Shown here: positions 1-4,555 of the stretch, piece by piece | How the letters are laid out: the number at the start of each line of letters is the position of its first letter | How positions within the stretch are numbered: the stretch's first letter is position 1 | DNA from: Deltaproteobacteria bacterium | GTDB taxonomy: Bacteria > Myxococcota_A > Polyangia > Haliangiales > Haliangiaceae | Length of the DNA stretch: 5,463 bases | Direction: 5' to 3' | Assembly: GCA_013813945.1 (NCBI GenBank) | Contig: JACCQV010000587.1 | Coordinates: forward strand, 1 to 5,463 | The notes under the pieces: model-generated | What the model saw: only the letters and a program-made list of their open reading frames with translations | The model's database searches: none | Told to the model about the DNA's origin: nothing | Program-made: the position numbers and the translations under genes

Positions 1-117
1 CCCGAGAACACCTGCGTCGAGAGCATGTTCGACGGTGAGTGGTATCAGTGCTCGGAGGGCGCGTGGGTCGATCGCTGGTCTGACCCCGACCCGTGCGTCT
101 CGGTGCATCCGCTGTAA
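1..117 (+). CDS. C-terminal end of a Cys-containing, probably exported protein (5' end outside window)
   Basis: Frame 1 is open from the left edge to a TAA at 115-117 and gives 38 residues. The tail has three cysteines (residues 5, 17 and 32 of the visible part), three tryptophans, and many Asp, Glu and Ser residues. Evenly spaced Cys among Trp and acidic residues is typical of the disulfide-bonded ends of secreted or outer-surface proteins in myxobacteria, so I infer export. The visible part contains no catalytic motif and the family cannot be named. The codons have G/C-rich third positions like the other genes here, which supports a real gene rather than chance. A lipoprotein gene follows on the same strand after 165 bases, too far to claim an operon. 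Confidence 0.6.
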   Translation, partial: PENTCVESMFDGEWYQCSEGAWVDRWSDPDPCVSVHPL

Positions 118-254
118 GGACCACGACACGCTGCGCGGAAACCGCACATGGGGACACATGACATGGCTGCTCACGCAGGTGGGCAACTCGACAAGCCACC
201 TCCCCTCCGCCGCAAGTCACCGTGATTCATCGAACACACCACTGATTCCCGATC
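118..254. other. Intergenic region without a recognisable gene
   Basis: This stretch separates the Cys-containing tail from the stem-loop in front of the lipoprotein gene. It holds no convincing coding frame; the best is a 25-codon frame at 148-225 with no ribosome site. CACATG occurs at 145-150 and again at 155-160, a 10-base period, followed directly by ACATGG at 161-166. I found no good -35/-10 pair. A promoter for the lipoprotein gene presumably lies here, but I cannot place it. Confidence 0.4.
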
Positions 255-279
255 GGTCCGAGGCCTGCAACCTCGGACC
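255..279 (+). promoter_or_regulatory. Perfect 9-bp stem-loop abutting the lipoprotein start codon
   Basis: GGTCCGAGG at 255-263 is the exact reverse complement of CCTCGGACC at 271-279, with the 7-base loop CCTGCAA between them. The 3' arm ends three bases before the ATG at 283, so it fills the position where a Shine-Dalgarno site would be, and none is visible. It could be an operator dyad, a translation-controlling hairpin in the leader, or a terminator for the upstream gene. It has no T-run, which argues against a classical intrinsic terminator. The inverted repeat is certain; its role is inference. Confidence 0.5.
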
Positions 280-282
280 TTC

Positions 283-756
283 ATGCGCACCCGAGCTCTG
301 ACCTGGATTCTGGCCTGCTGCTTCGCTGTCACCGGATGCGCTGTCGATGCGCAGCCCGAAGAGGAAGATGATCTCGACTTCTCGGACGGCGGCAAGGAGG
401 ACACCGGCCGCCTGGTCGAAGGCACGCCAGCCGCCCGCGCCGTGTTACGCGTCGCGAACGAGGTCAGCCTCTGGGAGCTCGAGCACGACGCGAACCTCGG
501 GATCAATGCGGCGAAGAACATCGTCGCCTATCGACGCGGCCTCGGTGGCCCTGGCCCGCGGAGCATCCCGTACGACGAGCCGCTCGACGCGAGCGGAAAT
601 CCCCGCCCGAACAAGCGCAACTACATGACGCTCGCGGAGCTCGACGCTCGGCCCTTCGTCATCGCGGTCACGTTCAGCAAGCTCAACGCCTACGCGAGCC
701 ACCTGGGCTGGATCGAGCAGGAAGAGCTGAAGGACGCGCCGTCCCAAGAGAACTAG
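283..756 (+). CDS. Small lipoprotein with helix-hairpin-helix-like core
   Basis: The 157-residue product starts with a lipoprotein signal: basic MRTR, a hydrophobic stretch to about residue 15, then the lipobox V-T-G-C with Cys19 as the acylated residue. A flexible acidic linker (about 22-45, rich in Glu, Asp and Gly) follows, typical of myxobacterial surface lipoproteins. The core has two similar units. Unit 1 (about 54-86) contains VANEVSLWEL and then LGINAAKNIVAYRRG, which resembles the helix-hairpin-helix of ComEA-type proteins. Unit 2 (about 116-143) has TLAELDARPF and KLNAYASHLGW, but its hairpin reads FVIAVTF without the usual Gly. I recall similar exported proteins in Myxococcota with LAELD...KL..YA patterns, but have no search to confirm it. 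Role unknown; the protein is probably membrane-anchored and periplasmic or on the outer membrane. The ATG at 283 is the only start that keeps a clean signal peptide. Its stop overlaps the convergent gene's stop. Confidence 0.8.
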   Translation: MRTRALTWILACCFAVTGCAVDAQPEEEDDLDFSDGGKEDTGRLVEGTPAARAVLRVANEVSLWELEHDANLGINAAKNIVAYRRGLGGPGPRSIPYDEPLDASGNPRPNKRNYMTLAELDARPFVIAVTFSKLNAYASHLGWIEQEELKDAPSQEN

Positions 757-1376
757 CGCCGCGCAACGCCGACGTAGGCGACCGAGAGCCGACCCGCTCG
801 GTGATGATCCTGATATCCGCCGAGCTCCTCGATCGTCAGCCCCGCCGCTGCGATCTCCCGCGGCATGTCGCGATCGAGGTGGCAGTTGCCTGCGATCGAC
901 TTCCACACAGGCGTGAGCCGGCGTTGCCAGCGGAACACCACTGGATCCGGAGATCGCCCGTGCTCGATGAACAGCAGCTTCGCGCCCGGGCGCATCACCC
1001 GACGTGCTTCGAGCAGCGCCTTCGCAGGATCGTCCACGCTGCACAGCGAGTACGTGAAGATGACGGTGTCGAACCGTCCCGAATCAAACGGCAGCTTCTC
1101 GGCAACCGCCTCGCGTAGCTCGAGCGGAACCGCACTCGGGCGCTCGGCGGCGCGAGCGAGCAGTGGCGCGGACGGATCCACCCCGGTGACCGCGGTCACC
1201 AGGCTCGGATCGAACAGCGAGACATTCAGCCCGGAGCCGATTCCGACCTCGAGAACGTGGCCCACCGCACGGGCGATACAGCGGCGACGCTCCACCGCGA
1301 TCGCATGGGTCCCGCACACGCGATCCAGCAGGTGTGGATACACGCGCGCCTCCCAGATGCGTCGTAGCGGTGTCAT
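753..1376 (-). CDS. Class I SAM-dependent methyltransferase (UbiE/METTL7-like)
   Basis: The 207-residue product has a full Rossmann methyltransferase layout. Motif I is VLEVGIGSGLN (41-51), the acidic ribose-binding residue is Asp67 in TGVDPS, then come AEKLPF (92-97), motif II in FDTVIFTYSLCSV (102-114), and the RVMRPGAKLLFIEHG strand-turn-strand (126-140). The segment PVWKSIAGNCHLDRD and the ending VGVARR fit the group of small bacterial enzymes related to UbiE and animal METTL7 (TMT1) proteins. Some METTL7 proteins methylate thiols, but the substrate here cannot be read from sequence. The protein is probably cytosolic, with no signal peptide. I chose the ATG at 1376-1374 because it overlaps the upstream gene's stop as ATGA, a classic coupling signal, and because the protein begins at the family's usual N-terminal helix (RRIWEARVYPHLLD). 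The frame stays open further upstream, but that part is antisense-like Arg-rich sequence inside the neighbouring gene. It is the last gene of the operon. Confidence 0.88.
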   Translation of the reverse strand: MTPLRRIWEARVYPHLLDRVCGTHAIAVERRRCIARAVGHVLEVGIGSGLNVSLFDPSLVTAVTGVDPSAPLLARAAERPSAVPLELREAVAEKLPFDSGRFDTVIFTYSLCSVDDPAKALLEARRVMRPGAKLLFIEHGRSPDPVVFRWQRRLTPVWKSIAGNCHLDRDMPREIAAAGLTIEELGGYQDHHRAGRLSVAYVGVARR

Positions 1377-2098
1377 CGGGCCCGTGTCAGCGCGTATACG
1401 CCAACGGCTCGCGGCGGAGGCGTGACACCGACGGTCCACTTGTCGATCGAGATCTTCCAGCCGTCCGCTCCCATCGCCTCGAACAGGCGCACGCTCGGCT
1501 CGCGGAACGGATCCGCGATCAGCACCGTCCCGTTCGGCGCCAGGTTCGTCTCGAAGATGTGCCGCAGGCTCGGATGCAGGGGCTCGGCATACAGAATGTC
1601 CGAGCCGATGATCAGGTCGTAACGCTCGGTATCGTCCCATGCGGTCCAGTCCGCGATGCGGTGCTCGATCGTGGTCACGCCGTTACGCTCCGCGTTCTGC
1701 TTGCACACGTGCAGCACGAGCTTCTGGCGATCCGTCTGCACCACGCGCGCGCCGAGCGCTGCCGCTACGATGCCCGGCAAGCCCGTCCCCGCTCCGAGCT
1801 CGAGGATGCGCTTCCCGACCAGATCGCGCGACGCGACCTCATGCGCGAGCGCGATCGCGGCCGGCCACAGCACGCTGCCATACGGCCGCTTGGAAGCGCT
1901 CTCGCCGAGCAAGAACTCGTTCTCCTGCTCGCGACTGATGACGACTCCGGTGTGCCGGATCGTCCACGTGCGCTCGGCGACACTGAGCTCGACCTCCTCC
2001 ACCGGGAGGTCCCCGGCCGTGGTGTGGAGAACGTCCGGCTTGCTCGGCGTGCTCATCAGCTCGTACTCAGGGCCGCTCGCGAGCTTCCCGCCCATCAT
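1373..2098 (-). CDS. Family-16 methyltransferase (METTL21/nicotinamide N-methyltransferase-like)
   Basis: The 241-residue product shows the seven-beta-strand methyltransferase signature of the family-16 group (Pfam Methyltransf_16). PYGSVLWPAA (72-81) precedes the SAM site, motif I is ILELGAGTGLPG (98-109), Asp123 ends strand 2, QNAERNG (134-140) follows, ADW is at 149-151, and DLIIGSDILY (161-170) carries the D-x-x-Y motif (Asp167, Tyr170) typical of family members. Eukaryotic relatives mostly methylate lysines on chaperones and translation factors; bacterial members are poorly defined, so protein-lysine methylation is an inference. The start is uncertain. ATG codons lie at 2098 and 2095 behind a weak GGAAG, and another in-frame ATG at 2056 (MSTPSK) would remove 14 poorly conserved-looking residues. 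The gene begins 12 bases after the upstream small gene and overlaps the next gene by 4 bases, so it is the middle of a three-gene operon. Confidence 0.88.
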   Translation of the reverse strand: MMGGKLASGPEYELMSTPSKPDVLHTTAGDLPVEEVELSVAERTWTIRHTGVVISREQENEFLLGESASKRPYGSVLWPAAIALAHEVASRDLVGKRILELGAGTGLPGIVAAALGARVVQTDRQKLVLHVCKQNAERNGVTTIEHRIADWTAWDDTERYDLIIGSDILYAEPLHPSLRHIFETNLAPNGTVLIADPFREPSVRLFEAMGADGWKISIDKWTVGVTPPPRAVGVYALTRAR

Positions 2099-2110
2099 CT
2101 TCCAACCGTC

Positions 2111-2356
2111 TCACTTCTTCGACGACGAGGTTCGCTTCAGCGCGGCCTCTTTCACGTCGGCGCGCCAGATCTTGAACAGACCGATGATCCTGTTCTGCTT
2201 GCGGCCCTTGGGCGTGGGCTCGATCTCCACCGTCGGATTCCCCCACTTGTCCTGACCGAAGCCAACGATCACTCCCCGGGCGTTCTTGTACTTGCCCATC
2301 AGGACGACGTCCCCGAGCTTGAAGTACGCGGTGACGCGGATCGTGCGCTGCTTCAC
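2111..2356 (-). CDS. Small basic SH3/KOW-like protein
   Basis: The 81-residue cytosolic protein is strongly basic, with 19 Lys/Arg against 6 Asp/Glu. It contains FKLGDVVLMGKYKNARGVIVGFG (12-34), which has the G-D-x-V...G-K-x-x-G-x-V pattern of KOW/SH3-like small beta barrels. GNPTVEIEP (39-47), PKGRKQN (49-55) and GLFKIWR (59-65) follow. I recall similar short proteins in bacteria and phages but no named function; nucleic-acid or ribosome contact is a guess from fold and charge. It ends in a Ser/Lys tail (SSSKK). The start is GTG at 2356-2354, chosen because AGGAG sits 7 bases before it and the frame fits; longer versions lack the KOW-like frame. It is the first gene of the minus-strand operon, 12 bases before the family-16 methyltransferase. 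Confidence 0.75.
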   Translation of the reverse strand: MKQRTIRVTAYFKLGDVVLMGKYKNARGVIVGFGQDKWGNPTVEIEPTPKGRKQNRIIGLFKIWRADVKEAALKRTSSSKK

Positions 2357-2363
2357 GGGCCTG

Positions 2364-2368
2364 CTCCT
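2364..2368 (-). promoter_or_regulatory. Shine-Dalgarno site fixing a GTG start
   Basis: On the minus strand ACAGGAGC lies directly upstream of the small basic gene. AGGAG is separated from the GTG at 2356 by seven bases, an ideal spacing. This is the clearest ribosome site in the window together with the one at 4543, and it decides in favour of the non-ATG start. Confidence 0.75.
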
Positions 2369-2404
2369 GTCGAGGCGGCCGCGGACGCCCTGCTTGCCAC
2401 CGAC

Positions 2405-2433
2405 ATACTCTCAAAACCGCCCGGCAGTCACAA
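2405..2433 (-). promoter_or_regulatory. Weak candidate promoter for the minus-strand operon
   Basis: Reading leftward, TTGTGA (2433-2428) resembles a sigma-70 -35 box. After a 17-base spacer comes GAGTAT (2410-2405), which matches only three of six bases of a -10 box. It would give a leader of roughly 40 bases before the GTG at 2356. The position in the divergent intergenic region is right, but the -10 match is poor, so this is a suggestion only. Confidence 0.25.
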
Positions 2434-2472
2434 GCTAGGACGCGGGACAGCCTGTTCGACACCGATCACGCA

Positions 2473-2493
2473 GAGCGAGCACGCGATGCGCTC
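2473..2493 (+). promoter_or_regulatory. Bulged stem-loop directly before the transporter start
   Basis: GAGCG (2473-2477 region, written GAGCGAGCA at 2473-2481 with a bulged AG) can pair with TGCGCTC at 2487-2493 around the loop CGCGA. That gives seven base pairs with one two-base bulge. The 3' arm ends three bases before the ATG at 2497, and no Shine-Dalgarno site is visible. A bulged stem of this size can arise by chance in G+C-rich DNA, so its significance depends on the similar arrangement at 255-279. Confidence 0.3.
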
Positions 2494-2496
2494 ACC

Positions 2497-3783
2497 ATGT
2501 GGTTCAGCCGCCTGGTGTATGACGGCACCGTGGGTACGAAGATGTCGAGGGGAGCGCTCCTGGCCACGCTCGCCGGCAACACGCTCGAGTTCTACGACTT
2601 CATCACCTACACGTTCTTCGCCGTCTACGTGGGCAAGGCGTTCTTCCCGACCGACAGCGAGTTCGCCAGCTTGCTGCTGTCCGTCGCGACGTTTGGAGTC
2701 GGCTTTCTCACGCGGCCCTTGGGTGGCGTCTGGATCGGTGCCTACGCCGACCGGGTCGGACGCAAGCCTGCCTTGCTGCTGACCATCGTCCTGATGACCA
2801 TCGGAACCATCGGGCTGTGCGCGACGCCGTCGTACGCGTCGATCGGAATCGCGGCGCCCGTGTTGCTCGTGATCTCGCGGCTCGTCCAGGGTGTCGCTCT
2901 CGGCGGCGAGGTCGGAACGGCGTCCGCGGTCCTCCTGGAATCCGCGCCACCCGGGAAGCGTGCGCTGTACATGAGCTTGCAGAGCCTGAGTCAAGGCGTC
3001 GCGACGCTCGGCGCAGGACTCGTGGGGCTGACCCTCGCCCTGGTGCTCGACCCCGAGCAGCTCGCGAGCTGGGGCTGGCGCGCGGCCTTCGCGGTCGGGC
3101 TCCTGCTGGTCCCGGTCGGCTTCTACCTGCGGCGGGCGTTGCCCGAGACCCTGCCGACGCCCACGCATCACTCCGCGCTCGGTGTGCTGCGTGCCGTGCT
3201 CCGCAACCACCGCCGCGAGCTCGTGCTCGTCGTGCTGGTCACGATGTGCATGACGGTCAGCACGTACGTGCTGAACTTCATGACGACCTACGCGATGACC
3301 ACGCTCGCGATGCCCGCGTCGAGCGCGCTCGTCGCACCGATCACGGTCGGAGTCGTCACGATCGCCGGTGCACTCATGGGTGGGCCGCTGTGCGAGCGCT
3401 TCGGCCGCAAACGGACGATGATCGTGTCGAGGTTGATCACGATCATCGTCGTGATCCCCGCCTTCATGTACGTCCTGCACGAGCGGTCGGTGGTCTCGCT
3501 CATCGTGATGATCTCGGTGATCGGGCTGGCGTTCGTGCCGGGCGTGGTCGCTGCGCTGACCGTGATGGCCGAGGTCTTTCCGGCCGACACGCGTGCCGCG
3601 GGAATCGCCCTCGCCTATGCCCTCACGGTCACGATCTTCGGCGCGACGACGCAGGTCATGATCACGTGGCTGATTCGCGTGACGGGAAGTCCGCTCGCAC
3701 CCGCCGGGTACGTGATCGTGACCAGCGTGATCAGTATCATCGCGATGACGATGTTGCGCGAGACCGGCGATCGGCCTCGGTAA
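2497..3783 (+). CDS. MFS transporter, metabolite:H+ symporter (citrate/dicarboxylate-like) type
   Basis: The 428-residue inner-membrane protein has about 12 hydrophobic helices. Helix 1 begins with GNTLEFYDFITYTFFA (27-42), the hallmark opening of the metabolite:H+ symporter branch that includes citrate and tricarballylate carriers. The loop 2-3 motif is GAYADRVGRKP (81-91), and its counterpart after helix 8 is GGPLCERFGRK (295-305). Helix 4 carries RLVQGVALGGEVG (128-140), also conserved in this branch. Substrate is probably a small organic acid taken up with protons, but the branch also moves other solutes, so I assign no symbol. The length fits the family (roughly 420-450). The start is uncertain: ATG 2497 gives a 15-residue extension before MSRGALLATLAGN, and the ATG at 2542 is an equally good choice; neither has a clear ribosome site. 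It is divergent from the methyltransferase operon and appears to stand alone. Confidence 0.88.
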   Translation: MWFSRLVYDGTVGTKMSRGALLATLAGNTLEFYDFITYTFFAVYVGKAFFPTDSEFASLLLSVATFGVGFLTRPLGGVWIGAYADRVGRKPALLLTIVLMTIGTIGLCATPSYASIGIAAPVLLVISRLVQGVALGGEVGTASAVLLESAPPGKRALYMSLQSLSQGVATLGAGLVGLTLALVLDPEQLASWGWRAAFAVGLLLVPVGFYLRRALPETLPTPTHHSALGVLRAVLRNHRRELVLVVLVTMCMTVSTYVLNFMTTYAMTTLAMPASSALVAPITVGVVTIAGALMGGPLCERFGRKRTMIVSRLITIIVVIPAFMYVLHERSVVSLIVMISVIGLAFVPGVVAALTVMAEVFPADTRAAGIALAYALTVTIFGATTQVMITWLIRVTGSPLAPAGYVIVTSVISIIAMTMLRETGDRPR

Positions 3784-3862
3784 CACGACGAGAGCGCCGG
3801 AGCGCAGCAGCTCGACGGAGCACGGCACACGTTCTCACCGGCGAAGCGGCGTGCGGGAGTTG
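3784..3862. other. Spacer after the transporter, no clear terminator
   Basis: Only short weak dyads occur here, such as GCGC-CGGA-GCGC just after the transporter stop, and none is followed by a T-run. I see no gene and no confident terminator. An in-frame GTG at 3851 could extend the next gene upstream, but it lacks a good ribosome site. Confidence 0.35.
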
Positions 3863-3885
3863 GATCGGCCCCGTACGTTCCGATC
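3863..3885 (+). promoter_or_regulatory. Nested inverted repeat upstream of the Tat-like gene
   Basis: GATCGG (3863-3868) pairs perfectly with CCGATC (3880-3885) across an 11-base loop. The loop itself contains the palindrome CGTACG (3872-3877). The dyad ends 10 bases before the ATG at 3896. It could be an operator for a dimeric repressor or a leader hairpin. GATCG-type words are common in this DNA, so chance is a real alternative. Confidence 0.3.
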
Positions 3886-3895
3886 ACGCCCTCCG

Positions 3896-4543
3896 ATGAA
3901 CCGTCGAACCTGGATAGCCTCGGTGGGTGCGACCCTCTTCGTCACGGGACTGCCGTCACAGCAGTGGGTCCAGTCGATCGCCGGCTCTCGCGCTCACGCC
4001 TTCCGGATCGAGGTCGAGACGACGCAGTTCCACACCGTGAGCGCGTCCCACGGAGTGGCTCGGTGCGTGAGCTTCAGCAACGAAGCCGTGTGGAGCGAGC
4101 TGGTCTCGGAATCCTTTGCAACGACGGCGAGGACGACACCGTTTCACCCGGAGATGTGGGGAGAGGTCACGAGCTCGGCCGACGAACCTGGTCTGCCCGT
4201 CGTCGTCGCGGTGCTCCAGCACCTCACGAACCACCCCGATCACCAGCTGCTCGTGTCCATGTGCGGCGATCCGGACTCGCAGGCGCGAGCGCATGCGGTC
4301 GTCGCGCTGCTCGAAGGAGATCGGTGCGGCTTCGGCAGCGCGGTCGCTCGGCTCGGAGATCCGGCGCGAGCCGCAGCCTTCGACCGGCTCGAGGCAGATG
4401 CCGCCGAGCAAGCAGGCGGCGCAGGCCCGATCGCCTGGCTGCGCAGACGACTCGCCGTCGCTGGGGGCATCCCGATCTCCGATTCGGAGACCGCTGGAGC
4501 TCGCCCGGACCTCGTCGAGGTGCTCTTCATCGAGGTCGCGTGA
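3896..4543 (+). CDS. Unrecognised protein with a Tat-like signal peptide
   Basis: The 215-residue product starts MNRRTWIASVGATLF. Arg3-Arg4 followed by T-W-I matches the twin-arginine pattern R-R-x-phi-phi, a hydrophobic stretch runs to about residue 19, and an A-x-A cleavage site is possible at 33-35 (AHA before Phe36). Export by Tat is therefore likely but not proven. The mature part has a beta-like opening (FRIEVETTQFH), an aromatic stretch near 83-88 (FHPEMW), a hydrophobic strand PVVVAVL (101-107), an alanine-rich helical section (128-173), and three cysteines (57, 123, 144). I recognise no family and no catalytic motif. Third codon positions are G/C-rich throughout, so the gene is real even though other frames are open across it. 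ATG 3896 is preferred because it places the twin arginines at the N-terminus; GTG 3851 would add 15 Arg/Pro-rich residues. It lies 112 bases after the transporter and 12 before the next gene. Confidence 0.65.
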   Translation: MNRRTWIASVGATLFVTGLPSQQWVQSIAGSRAHAFRIEVETTQFHTVSASHGVARCVSFSNEAVWSELVSESFATTARTTPFHPEMWGEVTSSADEPGLPVVVAVLQHLTNHPDHQLLVSMCGDPDSQARAHAVVALLEGDRCGFGSAVARLGDPARAAAFDRLEADAAEQAGGAGPIAWLRRRLAVAGGIPISDSETAGARPDLVEVLFIEVA

Positions 4544-4549
4544 AGGAAG
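4543..4549 (+). promoter_or_regulatory. Shine-Dalgarno site fixing the GTG start at 4556
   Basis: AAGGAAG begins at the last base of the preceding gene's TGA (4541-4543) and ends six bases before the GTG at 4556. Because the ribosome site overlaps the upstream stop, translation of the two genes is probably coupled. It is one of only two strong Shine-Dalgarno sites in the window. Confidence 0.7.
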
Positions 4550-4555
4550 CCTGAC

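Noticed and set aside
188..216. TCGACA as a possible -35 box for the lipoprotein gene
   Set aside because: No acceptable -10 box lies 16-18 bases downstream.
148..225. 25-codon frame in the left intergenic region
   Set aside because: No ribosome site, low complexity Pro/Arg ending, and no sign of conservation that I can see.
1377..1640. 88-residue N-terminal extension of the UbiE/METTL7-like methyltransferase
   Set aside because: The extension is Arg-rich, lies wholly within the upstream methyltransferase gene, and the ATG at 1376 with ATGA overlap gives a normal-length family member.
1334..2782. Long plus-strand open frame of 482 codons
   Set aside because: It lies antisense to three well-supported minus-strand genes with clear methyltransferase motifs. 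Its translation is Arg/Ala/His/Asp-rich without any motif, typical of a shadow frame in G+C-rich DNA.
3793..3806. GCGC-CGGA-GCGC dyad as transporter terminator
   Set aside because: The stem is only four pairs and no T-run follows, so it does not qualify as an intrinsic terminator.
2428..3828. Long minus-strand open frame of 466 codons opposite the transporter
   Set aside because: The translation is dominated by Arg, His, Asp and Gln, the pattern produced when a membrane-protein gene is read antisense. The sense strand has clear transporter motifs.
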